This document shows, in pieces, positions 1 to 7,945 of a DNA stretch of 15,840 nucleotides. The notes beneath the pieces are model-generated. The model saw nothing but the letters and a program-made list of their open reading frames with translations, did not search any database and was not told the origin of the DNA. Numbering within the stretch: position 1 is the first letter of the stretch; each line of letters begins with the position of its first letter. Both the position numbers and the translations under genes were made by a program. This DNA comes from JOPF136 sp035272605. Lineage in GTDB: Bacteria > Acidobacteriota > Terriglobia > Acidiferrales > UBA7541. The stretch spans positions 1 through 15,840 of the forward strand of contig DATEQM010000269.1 in assembly GCA_035272605.1 (NCBI GenBank), in the 5' to 3' direction.

Positions 1-537
1 CGTCTCACGTTTTATCTCCGCACCGTGCAAGCTCCGGACTCACTGGCCGGGGCCCTGCGCGCGGAAGTACATCGCCAGGCTCCCAACGTGCCGGTGTTCG
101 ACTTGATGAGCCTGGACGCACAGATCCAGGAATCGCTCTACACCGAACACATGCTTGCAGGGCTCTCATCCTGTTTTGGGCTGCTGGCTGCGCTGCTCTC
201 GGCAGTGGGGATTTTCGGGCTGATGGCCTACACGGTGGCACAGCGGACGCGCGAGATCGGGATCCGCATGGCGCTGGGCGCGCGGCGATGGGACGTCTCG
301 TGGATGATCCTGCGTGAGGTAGGCAAGATGGCGGCGATTGGCGTGGCGCTCGGCCTTCCTGCGGCCATGGCACTGGGACATTTCGCGCAGTCGATGCTGT
401 ACGGTGTGCAGGCCACCGACCTGCCGATGATGATCGCGGCCGTCGCCCTGGTTTCTGCCATCGCGCTGCTCGCCGGATATTTTCCAGCGCGGCGCGCGGC
501 GCGGGTAAATCCGCTGATGGCCTTGCACGAAGAGTGA
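1..537 (+). CDS. ADOP-family FtsX/MacB-like permease, C-terminal fragment (5' end outside window)
   Basis: The reading frame is open from base 1 to the TGA at 535-537 and gives 178 residues. A GTG at 25 is in frame but is not a plausible start, because the codons before it read RLTFYLRT, which matches the end of the second periplasmic domain in the full-length neighbours (e.g. 'VSVRTAGDP' in the gene at 7946). The fragment then holds the last FtsX permease domain: TM6 about residues 54-78, a cytoplasmic coupling loop with REIGIRMALGARRWDV (about 84-99), TM7 about 110-128 and TM8 about 141-160, ending in FPARRAARVNPLMALHEE. This is the terminal signature of acidobacterial duplicated orphan permeases. 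About 630 residues should lie upstream. The next gene starts 47 nt after the stop, consistent with one transcript. Substrate unknown. Confidence 0.88.
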   Translation, partial: RLTFYLRTVQAPDSLAGALRAEVHRQAPNVPVFDLMSLDAQIQESLYTEHMLAGLSSCFGLLAALLSAVGIFGLMAYTVAQRTREIGIRMALGARRWDVSWMILREVGKMAAIGVALGLPAAMALGHFAQSMLYGVQATDLPMMIAAVALVSAIALLAGYFPARRAARVNPLMALHEE

Positions 538-573
538 TCGGTGACGTGTGGCTGGCCACGGCGGAGATTCATG

Positions 574-578
574 GGAGG
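574..578 (+). promoter_or_regulatory. Ribosome binding site GGAGG that fixes the ATG at 585
   Basis: GGAGG lies 6 nt before the ATG at 585. The frame is open further upstream to a GTG at 534, but that codon overlaps the previous gene's stop and would add 17 residues not seen in any paralogue. The site and the family start M-E-T-L both favour 585. Confidence 0.75.
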
Positions 579-584
579 CGCTCA

Positions 585-3032
585 ATGGAAACACTCTGGC
601 AGGACCTGAAATTCGCTGCGCGGATGCTGGTGAAAAACGCGGGGCTGACGATTACCGCGGTGGTGACGCTGGCGCTGGGCATCGGCGCGAACACCGCGAT
701 CTTCAGCGTGCTCGACGCGGTGCTCTTCCGCCCGCTGCCCTACCCGCACCCGGAGCGCCTGGTAAAAGTCTGGGGACGATTTACCGGCGTCGGGCTGCCG
801 AAGGATCAGATGTGGTTTTCCGCGCCGGAACTCGGCGACCTGAAGAACCTGAACCAGAGTTTTTCGGACTTCGGCGCCGTCACCTCCGCCGCCTACAACA
901 TGGGCGTGCGGGGCACGCCGGAACAGCTCTCCGGAGCCACAGCCTCTCCCGGCCTGTTTCGCGCGCTGGGCGTGAACGCGCAGATCGGCAGAACGTTCAC
1001 GGATGAGGAAGCGCAGCCCGGCCACGACGGCGTGGTGATGCTCAGCTACGGGTTGTGGCAACGCGGGTTCGGAGGCGACCCGGGTGTGGTGGGCCGCACG
1101 CTCACCATCAACAGCCAGCCCATGGTGGTAGTCGGCGTGCTGCCGCAGGGATTCGAATACCCGGGGCTGTCGGGGATTGAAATCTGGCAGCCGCTGGCCT
1201 TCCGGCCCGCGGACCTGGACCCGAACAATCGCGGAAATCACGGATATGAAGTGGTGGCGCGGCTGAAGCCCGGCGTTTCCCTGGCGCAGGCGCGGTCGCA
1301 GATGGACGCGGTGGCCAGAACGATCATCGAGCAGAACAAACAGTATCCCTACGCGAAATTCAATTACGGATTCTTCGTGAATCCCCTGCTGGGGGAAGTG
1401 GTCGGGGACGAAATGACCAGTTCTCTGTGGATCCTGATGGGCGCCGCTGGCTTCGTCCTGCTGATCGCCTGCGCAAACGTCGCCAGCCTGCTGCTGGGGC
1501 GGGCGTCCGCGCGCGACCAGGAAACCTCGATCCGCATGACCATGGGCGCGGGGCGGGGCCGGCTGATCCGGCAATACCTGACGGAAAGTGTATTGCTCGC
1601 GCTGCTGGGTGGAGCGGCGGGGATCGCAGTGGTGCCGCTGGCGCTGCACGCCCTGCTGCGCATCAGCACGGACACGCTGCCCCGCCCGGTGACCTCCAGC
1701 ATTGACGTGGGCATGCTGCTGTTCACCATGAGCGTGGCGCTGGGAACAGGAATCGTGTTCGGGCTGGTGCCGGCGTTTCGCGCCGTGCGCGGGGTGGGCT
1801 ACGCCAATCTGAAAGAGGGCGGGCGTGGCAGTTCGCTGGGGCCAAAAGCCAACCGCACGCTGCGACTCCTGGTGGGCGCAGAGGCCGCGGTCTGCCTGAT
1901 GCTGCTGGCCGGAGGCGGACTGTTGCTGCGCAGCTTTCTGCGCGTGCTGGAGGTGGATCCCGGGTTCCGCCCGGCGGGTGTGCTGACCATGCAGCTCAGC
2001 TTGCCGCCACAAAAATACAGCCGGCCGGAGCAATGGCGCGCATTCTTCCGCGACGTGGTGAACCGCGTCCGGGCCATTCCCGGCGTGGACGCGGCCGGCG
2101 CGATCGGGGGCCTTCCGCTCAACGGCGCTCCCAACTCGGGGACGATGACCGCGGATTCGCAGGCGGTGCCTCCGGACCAGCGGTCGCCGGAAACCGACTA
2201 CCGTCCCGCCACCCCCGGATATTTTCCCACCATGGGAATCACGCTGATCGAAGGGCGTTTTTTCGACGATCACGACACAGAAACCTCCGCACCTGTGGCC
2301 ATCATTGATCAGAGCATGGCGCACCTTTACTGGCCGCGCGAGAGCGCGATCGGGAAGCGGATCAAACTCGGGGGCCTGGCGTCCACCACGCCGTGGCTCA
2401 CGATTGTCGGCGTGGTGGGGCACGTGCATTACCGCACGCTGGAGGCGAAATCGCGGGTGGAAGCGTACCTGCCGGCCGCGCAGTTGCCGTTCCAGGCCAT
2501 GGATTTGGTCATCCGGACGTCGCGCGAACCGAAAAGCATGGCTGCAGAGATCGAACGAGAAGTGCATGCGCTCGATCCCGACCAACCCGTGTACCACGTG
2601 CGCACCATGGAGGAATGGATGGCAGATTCCGTGGCCCGGCGCCGCCTGGCGCTGATCCTTCTGGCGATTTTTTCCGGACTGGCCCTGGCGCTTGCGGCGG
2701 TGGGCATCTATGGCACCACGTCCTTTGCGGTGACCCAGCAGACCCGGGAGATCGGAGTCCGGCGCGCCCTGGGGGCGCAGCGCGGAGATGTCTTTCGGCT
2801 GGTGCTGGCGGAGGGGATGAGCGAGGTGGCCATCGGTGCCGCGGCCGGAATCGTGGGGGCTTTGGTCATCACGCAGTTCATTCGCCAGGCGCTGTTCGAC
2901 GTCAGCCCCGCGGACCCGGTGACCTACGCGGCGGTGCTGGTGGTGTTGGCGCTGGTGGCTCTGGTGGCAGCGTGGCTGCCGGCGTGGAGAGCAACAAAAG
3001 TCGAGCCGCTTGTCGCGCTGAGGTATGAGTGA
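585..3032 (+). CDS. ADOP-family duplicated permease, 815 aa
   Basis: The protein begins METLWQDLKFAARML and has two repeats of the MacB-type permease unit. In the first, TM1 is about residues 21-43 (LTLALGIGANTAIFSV), the periplasmic MacB_PCD domain about 50-275 with LSYGLWQRGFGGDP at 153-166, TM2 about 281-303, TM3 about 335-357 and TM4 about 375-397. A Gly-rich cytoplasmic linker (NLKEGGRG, about 408-415) leads to TM5 about 428-447, a second periplasmic domain about 450-685, then TM6-8 to the C-terminus. The first coupling loop is unusual: QETSIRMTMGAG instead of the E-L-A-x-R-x-x-L-G-A of its neighbours. The C-terminal PARR motif is altered to PAWRATKVEP. By family this is an inner-membrane permease of the LolC/FtsX/MacB type without its own ATPase; cargo and partner are unknown. 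The stop shares its last A with the next start, so translation is probably coupled. Confidence 0.9.
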   Translation: METLWQDLKFAARMLVKNAGLTITAVVTLALGIGANTAIFSVLDAVLFRPLPYPHPERLVKVWGRFTGVGLPKDQMWFSAPELGDLKNLNQSFSDFGAVTSAAYNMGVRGTPEQLSGATASPGLFRALGVNAQIGRTFTDEEAQPGHDGVVMLSYGLWQRGFGGDPGVVGRTLTINSQPMVVVGVLPQGFEYPGLSGIEIWQPLAFRPADLDPNNRGNHGYEVVARLKPGVSLAQARSQMDAVARTIIEQNKQYPYAKFNYGFFVNPLLGEVVGDEMTSSLWILMGAAGFVLLIACANVASLLLGRASARDQETSIRMTMGAGRGRLIRQYLTESVLLALLGGAAGIAVVPLALHALLRISTDTLPRPVTSSIDVGMLLFTMSVALGTGIVFGLVPAFRAVRGVGYANLKEGGRGSSLGPKANRTLRLLVGAEAAVCLMLLAGGGLLLRSFLRVLEVDPGFRPAGVLTMQLSLPPQKYSRPEQWRAFFRDVVNRVRAIPGVDAAGAIGGLPLNGAPNSGTMTADSQAVPPDQRSPETDYRPATPGYFPTMGITLIEGRFFDDHDTETSAPVAIIDQSMAHLYWPRESAIGKRIKLGGLASTTPWLTIVGVVGHVHYRTLEAKSRVEAYLPAAQLPFQAMDLVIRTSREPKSMAAEIEREVHALDPDQPVYHVRTMEEWMADSVARRRLALILLAIFSGLALALAAVGIYGTTSFAVTQQTREIGVRRALGAQRGDVFRLVLAEGMSEVAIGAAAGIVGALVITQFIRQALFDVSPADPVTYAAVLVVLALVALVAAWLPAWRATKVEPLVALRYE

Positions 3033-5482
3033 TGATGACGCTCTGGCAGGACGTACGCTTCGCGCTGCGGATGATGGCGAGAAGCCCGTGGTTCACGGGG
3101 GTGGCGGCGATGTCGCTGGCCCTGGGGATTGGCGCGAGCACGATGGCGTTCGGCTGGGTGGATGGCGTGCTGCTCCATCCGCTGGAGGGCGTGGAGCGCG
3201 ACAACGAAATCGTATCGATTGAAAACGTGACCCCCTCGGGGACCACGATTGACTCGTCGTATCTCGACTTCCGCGACTACCAGGAGCAGGCCAAATCGTT
3301 TTCGGGGATGCTGCTGTTCAAAGAACGCGCCGTGGCTTTGGGCGACGAGCGGCACGCGGACCGCGCGTGGATTTACATGGTGTCGGGCAATTATTTTGAC
3401 GTGCTCGGCGTGCGCCCGCTCCTCGGCCGATTTTTCACGAAGGACGAGCAGGATGTGACGCCCGGGGCGCATCCCCTGGTGGTCCTGAGCGCGGCGCTCT
3501 GGAAGTCGCGGTTCGGAGCGGACCGGACAATCGTGGGCAAAACGCTGCGGCTAAACCGCCAGACGTTCATCATCGTGGGCGTGGCGCCGGAGAATTTTCC
3601 AGGCACGATTGTGGGGCTGTCGTATGACGCCTATGTGCCCCTGTCGATGCTTCCTCAACTCACCGGTGGCAACAACTGGCTGGAGGACCGGAACGATCGC
3701 CCTTTCCACATCCTGGCGCGGCTGAAAGCCGGCGTGCCGGTGGCCACGGCGCGCGCCGAGATTCAGAATATTGCGCAACGGCTGGAGAAAGCCTACCGGG
3801 ATGACGACAGGGGGCTGGGCGCGACGGCGGTGCCGGTCCGCGATGCACGGTATGGCGTCCAAACCCTATTCGGACGGATCGCGCCCATCCTGTTGGGCGC
3901 GGGCGTGGTGATTCTGCTGATCGTGTGCGCGAATCTGGCCAACCTGCTGCTGGCGCGAGCCACCTCGCGCGAGAAGGAACTGGCCGTGCGGCTGGCAATG
4001 GGCGCGGGGAGACTGCGTCTGTTCCGCCAGGTGCTGACGGAAAGCGTGCTGCTGGCGATGCTGGGCGGCGGGCTGGGGCTGGCGTGCAGCTACCTGCTGG
4101 GGGACCCGCTGCGCATGCTGCTGCCCGTGACGGGACTGCCCATCACCAGCCTGATGCGGGTGAATACGCCCGTGTTTGTTTTCTGCTTCGCCCTGTGCGT
4201 GGGCGCGGGCGTGCTGTTCGGAATGGCTCCGGCGCTCCACGCCCTGCGCAGCGACGTGCGGGAATCGTTAAAGGAGAGCGGCCGCGGCGCCACCGAGGGG
4301 AGGGGTGCTCGGCGCGTGCGGGGAATGCTGGTGGTTTCCGAGGTGGCGCTGGCGGCTGTGGCGCTGGTGGGCGCGGGCCTGTTTGCACGCAGCTTTGAGA
4401 ACGCCAGCCGCGTGGACCCGGGGTTCGACCCGCATCACGTGCTGCTGATGGGGCTGAAGCTTTCCTTCACGCAGCCGGAAATCCCGCAGGCAGAGGCGTA
4501 TTTCGACCGCGTGCGGGCGGAGTTGGAGCGGCTGCCTGGAGTCCAGGCCGTCAGCCTGGCGGAGAACGTGCTGCTGGGGTTCGATCAGGGCTCCTGGGAA
4601 AACGTCGATGTGGATGGCTACGTCCCGCAGCCGAACGAGAACACGAAGATCTACCGGAACATCGTCTCGCCGGGATATTTTGAAACGCTGCGGATTCCCC
4701 TGGTGGCCGGGCGCGACTTTACGGACGCGGACGATTCGCCGAAGCACTACGTGGCCATCGTGAATGAAGCCTTCGGGGAGCATTTTCTGCCGGGGCGGAG
4801 CCCGCTCGGACATTACTTCACGATCTGGGGCGACCGGCGAGCCGATATCATCGGGGTGGTGAAAAACAGCGACTACCACAAAGTGGGGCAGGCGCCGGAG
4901 CCTTACTTTTTTGTGGATCTGAAGCAGTTCTACTACTCGGATTCGGATGTGGCGGTGCAGATCCGGACCGCGGGACCGCCCGAAGCGCTGCTCTCCGCCG
5001 TGCGCGCCAAACTTCAATCCATCGATCCGCGCGTGGGAGTGTTTGCCGGAATTCCCATGACGGATTTCACGGCCGCGGGCACTTACGTGCAGAAATCGGC
5101 GGCGCTGGTGCTCGGCGTGCTAGGCACGCTGGCGCTGGCGCTGGCGGCGCTGGGCCTCTACAGCGTCCTGGCCTACTCCATCTCGCAACGTACGTACGAG
5201 ATCGGCGTGCGTGTGACGCTCGGTGCGCAGCAGGCGGACATTCTCCGTCTGGTGGTGCGGGAAGGCATGTTGCTCGTGGCCGCCGGATTGATCCTGGGGA
5301 CATTGGGCGGATGGGGAGTCTCGCGCCTGGTGGCCAGTGCGCTGTTCGGAGTGAGCGCGAGTGACCCGGTAACGTTCTCCGCCGTGGTGCTGGGACTCTC
5401 CGCGGTCACGCTGGCGGCCTGTTATTTGCCGGCGCGACGCGCGGCGCGGACGGATCCGATCGTGGCGCTGCGGTACGAGTGA
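3032..5482 (+). CDS. ADOP-family duplicated permease, 816 aa (subtype shared with the gene at 13287)
   Basis: The start is ATG 3032-3034, overlapping the preceding TGA by one base (TGATG). A second ATG at 3035 is equally possible and gives 815 aa; GAGG at 3020-3023 is 8 nt before the first. Double-permease plan: TM1 about 20-44, periplasmic domain 1 about 50-280, TM2 about 284-306, coupling loop KELAVRLAMGAGRLRL (315-330), TM3 about 338-358, TM4 about 380-402, linker SLKESGRG, TM5 about 428-448, periplasmic domain 2, TM6 about 690-712, second coupling loop YEIGVRVTLGAQQADI, TM7-8. Its first periplasmic domain carries SGNYFDVLGV (118-127) and FGADRTIVGKTLRLNRQ, which match the gene at 13287 far better than the adjacent genes. 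TM1 is atypical (GIGASTMAFGWVDGVLLHPL). The first periplasmic domain has an ALWKSRFGAD motif rather than WQRRFGGD. Function unknown beyond family; no ATPase is adjacent. Confidence 0.9.
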   Translation: MMTLWQDVRFALRMMARSPWFTGVAAMSLALGIGASTMAFGWVDGVLLHPLEGVERDNEIVSIENVTPSGTTIDSSYLDFRDYQEQAKSFSGMLLFKERAVALGDERHADRAWIYMVSGNYFDVLGVRPLLGRFFTKDEQDVTPGAHPLVVLSAALWKSRFGADRTIVGKTLRLNRQTFIIVGVAPENFPGTIVGLSYDAYVPLSMLPQLTGGNNWLEDRNDRPFHILARLKAGVPVATARAEIQNIAQRLEKAYRDDDRGLGATAVPVRDARYGVQTLFGRIAPILLGAGVVILLIVCANLANLLLARATSREKELAVRLAMGAGRLRLFRQVLTESVLLAMLGGGLGLACSYLLGDPLRMLLPVTGLPITSLMRVNTPVFVFCFALCVGAGVLFGMAPALHALRSDVRESLKESGRGATEGRGARRVRGMLVVSEVALAAVALVGAGLFARSFENASRVDPGFDPHHVLLMGLKLSFTQPEIPQAEAYFDRVRAELERLPGVQAVSLAENVLLGFDQGSWENVDVDGYVPQPNENTKIYRNIVSPGYFETLRIPLVAGRDFTDADDSPKHYVAIVNEAFGEHFLPGRSPLGHYFTIWGDRRADIIGVVKNSDYHKVGQAPEPYFFVDLKQFYYSDSDVAVQIRTAGPPEALLSAVRAKLQSIDPRVGVFAGIPMTDFTAAGTYVQKSAALVLGVLGTLALALAALGLYSVLAYSISQRTYEIGVRVTLGAQQADILRLVVREGMLLVAAGLILGTLGGWGVSRLVASALFGVSASDPVTFSAVVLGLSAVTLAACYLPARRAARTDPIVALRYE

Positions 5483-5483
5483 C

Positions 5484-5488
5484 GGAGG
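5484..5488 (+). promoter_or_regulatory. Ribosome binding site GGAGG for the gene at 5495
   Basis: GGAGG sits 6 nt before ATG 5495, inside a 12-nt gap after the preceding stop. The same leader (gacggaggctga) recurs before the gene at 7946. Confidence 0.7.
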
Positions 5489-5494
5489 CTGACC

Positions 5495-7918
5495 ATGGAA
5501 ACGCTGCTGCAAGACGTTCGGTACGCGTTGCGGATGCTGCGCAAATCGCCGGCGTTCACTGTGGTGGCTATCCTGACGCTGGCGCTGGGAATCGGCGCGA
5601 ACACCGCGATTTTCAGCGTGGTGAACGCGGTGCTCTTGCGGCCGCTGGCGTACCCGGATTCGGGTGGGCTGGTATTTCTCACCGAGTCTTCGCAGCAAAT
5701 TCCCGACATGAGCATTTCCATGGCGGATTTTGCCGACTGGCGGGCCATGAACACCGTGTTCGAGAACATGGCGGCCTACCGGACGGAAAATGTGGTGCTC
5801 ACCGGCAGGGGAGATCCCGAGCGGCTGCGCGTGCGGCAGATCACCGCCAGCTTTTTCCCGACGATGCGCGTGCACCCCATCCTGGGCCGGGAGATTAGGC
5901 CGGAGGAGGATAAACCCGGAGCGGAGCGCGTGGTGGTGCTGGGCGAAGGGTTCTGGGAGCGGAGGTTCGGCCGTGACCCGAAGGTGATCGGGCAGCAGAT
6001 GATCCTGGACGGCGAACCGCACACCATCATCGGCGTTCTCCCGAACGGCAACTATCACGGCGGCTGGCGCCACATGGACGCATTTACTTCTCTGTGGCGG
6101 CACGAGGACCGATTCGGCGGTGCGGCGAACCGCGGCGATCACCCGGGGATGTACGCCATCGCGCGGCTAAAGCCGGGTGTCACGGCGGAGCAGGCGCTGG
6201 CGGAAGTGAAAAGTATCGCGGACCGCCTGGCGCAGAAATATCCGGAGACGAACAAAGGCCACAGCGCCACGGCTGTCCCCCTGCTGGAAGCGTATGTGGA
6301 AGACGTGCGGCCCCCGCTGCTGGTTCTCCTGGTCGCCGTGGGCCTGGTGCTGCTGATCGCCTGCGGCAACATCGCCAACCTGCTGCTGGCGCGCGCCACG
6401 GAGCGCTACCGCGAGCTTGCGGTGCGTCGGGCGCTGGGTGCGGGCCCCTGGCGGCTGGTGCGGCAGTCGCTGACGGAGAGCGTGGTGCTCTCGCTTGCCG
6501 GCGGGGGGCTGGGCGTGCTGTGCGCAGCGTGGGCCACGCGAGGGCTTTCACATCTCTCCTATGCATCGGTGCCGCGGCTGGAAGACTCTTCGTTGGACTT
6601 TACAGTGTTTCTCTTTACTCTCGGCCTTTCCGTGCTCACGGGGATTGTTTTCGGCACGCTTCCTGCCTGGCATGCCTCGCGGACGGACGTGCAGCAGGCG
6701 CTGCGCGAAGGAGGCCGCGGCGCAGGCGGCAGCGGCGGGCGCCTGCGCAGCGTTCTCGCGGGGGCGGAGGTAGCGCTCTCGCTGGTGCTCCTGGTGGGCG
6801 CGGGGCTGATGGCGAAGAGCCTGTATCGCGTGCTCCATGCGAACGGAGGCTTTGAGGCGATGCATGTGCTGGCCGCTTCCTTCACGCTGCCCGACAGCAA
6901 ATACACGGACGACGCAAAGACTCGCGCGTTCATCCAGCAGGTGGTGGAAAAGGTGCAAGCGATCCCGGGAGTAGAATCCGCCGGCTTCAAGAATCCCCTG
7001 TTCGGGGGCAGGCAGAATGGCGTTATCGCCGAAGGCCGGCCGATCCCGCCGCGGGATCAGGTTCCTTCGACCGATCAGGGGCCCGTCAGTCCGGATGCAC
7101 TGCGCGCGATGGGAATTCGATTGATCCGCGGGCGGTACTTCACCGAACGGGACAACGAGAGCGCGCCGCCGGTGTGCATCGTGGACGAAACGCTGGCGCA
7201 GCACTTCTGGCCGGGCGAGGATCCGATCGGGAAGCGGCTAAGCGCGGATGGCATTCCTGACGCCACGCACCAAGCCATGTGGCGGACTGTGGTAGGCGTG
7301 GTGGCGCACGTGAAGAACTACGGCGTGGATCAGCCCTCACGGTTCGAGACGTACCTGCCGGCCGCACAGCGTCCCAACACGGGGGGCTCCTTGGTCGTCC
7401 GTTCCAGGATTGCTGCTGCCACGCTAATCCCCGCTCTGCGGGCCGCGGTGCGTTCGGTGGACCCGGACGTGCCGCTGTTCGACGTGCGCCCGCTGGAAGA
7501 CGTGGTGGCGGAAGACACCGCTTCGCGCCGGCTCTCGGTGTTGCTGATCAGCTCGTTCGCCGGGCTGGCATTGCTGCTGGCCGCGGTGGGCATCTACGGT
7601 GTGATTTCCTGCGGCGTGACGCAGCGGGCGCACGAAATCGGCGTGCGCATGGCCGTGGGCGCGCAGCGGAGCGACATCCTACGGCTGGTGGTGGGCCAGG
7701 GTGCACGGGTCGCGGGGATCGGGCTTGTGGCGGGTCTGCTTGCGTCCGTGGGGATGGCCCGCGCCCTCTCCAGCCTGCTCTTCCAGGTGAGCCCGTTCGA
7801 TCCGCAGGCGCTGGGCGGCGTATCGCTGCTGCTTCTCGTCGTCGCTCTGACGGCGTGTTATCTCCCGGCGCGGCGGGCGGCGATAACCGATCCGATCATC
7901 ACGCTGCGGCATGAGTGA
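5495..7918 (+). CDS. ADOP-family duplicated permease, 807 aa
   Basis: It starts METLLQDVRYALRML, the canonical family N-terminus, at ATG 5495 with a well-placed GGAGG. Architecture: TM1 about 21-45 (LTLALGIGANTAIFSV), periplasmic MacB_PCD 1 about 50-272 with DFADWRAM (78-85) and FWERRFGRDP (153-162), TM2 about 274-297, coupling loop RELAVRRALGAGPWRL (306-321), TM3 about 328-347, TM4 about 369-391, linker ALREGGRGAGGSGG (402-415), TM5 about 419-438, periplasmic domain 2 about 442-675, TM6 about 681-702, second coupling loop HEIGVRMAVGAQRSDI (about 713-728), TM7 about 737-757, TM8 about 774-792, ending LPARRAAITDPIITLRHE. Both coupling loops are intact, so it should still be able to dock an ATPase supplied in trans (inference). 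Its first about 100 nt, including the leader, are nearly identical to the next gene. Cargo unknown. Confidence 0.92.
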   Translation: METLLQDVRYALRMLRKSPAFTVVAILTLALGIGANTAIFSVVNAVLLRPLAYPDSGGLVFLTESSQQIPDMSISMADFADWRAMNTVFENMAAYRTENVVLTGRGDPERLRVRQITASFFPTMRVHPILGREIRPEEDKPGAERVVVLGEGFWERRFGRDPKVIGQQMILDGEPHTIIGVLPNGNYHGGWRHMDAFTSLWRHEDRFGGAANRGDHPGMYAIARLKPGVTAEQALAEVKSIADRLAQKYPETNKGHSATAVPLLEAYVEDVRPPLLVLLVAVGLVLLIACGNIANLLLARATERYRELAVRRALGAGPWRLVRQSLTESVVLSLAGGGLGVLCAAWATRGLSHLSYASVPRLEDSSLDFTVFLFTLGLSVLTGIVFGTLPAWHASRTDVQQALREGGRGAGGSGGRLRSVLAGAEVALSLVLLVGAGLMAKSLYRVLHANGGFEAMHVLAASFTLPDSKYTDDAKTRAFIQQVVEKVQAIPGVESAGFKNPLFGGRQNGVIAEGRPIPPRDQVPSTDQGPVSPDALRAMGIRLIRGRYFTERDNESAPPVCIVDETLAQHFWPGEDPIGKRLSADGIPDATHQAMWRTVVGVVAHVKNYGVDQPSRFETYLPAAQRPNTGGSLVVRSRIAAATLIPALRAAVRSVDPDVPLFDVRPLEDVVAEDTASRRLSVLLISSFAGLALLLAAVGIYGVISCGVTQRAHEIGVRMAVGAQRSDILRLVVGQGARVAGIGLVAGLLASVGMARALSSLLFQVSPFDPQALGGVSLLLLVVALTACYLPARRAAITDPIITLRHE

Positions 7919-7934
7919 AGCGGTGACTCTCGAC

Positions 7935-7939
7935 GGAGG
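7935..7939 (+). promoter_or_regulatory. Ribosome binding site GGAGG supporting a TTG start at 7946
   Basis: GGAGG ends 6 nt before TTG 7946. The spacing matches that before the ATG of the gene at 5495, whose leader is homologous (gaccATG there, gaaaTTG here). This makes TTG the start even though it is a weak initiation codon; the next in-frame ATG (codon 14) would remove the conserved N-terminus. Confidence 0.72.
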
Positions 7940-7945
7940 CTGAAA

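Noticed and set aside
534..584. GTG start adding 17 residues to the gene at 585
   Set aside because: It overlaps the previous stop, has no ribosome site of its own, and adds sequence absent in the paralogues.
582..2597. Minus-strand open frame of about 670 codons
   Set aside because: It lies opposite a complete ADOP gene, is rich in Arg, His, Gln and Pro, and has no recognisable domain. Long antisense frames are expected in GC-rich genes with biased third positions.
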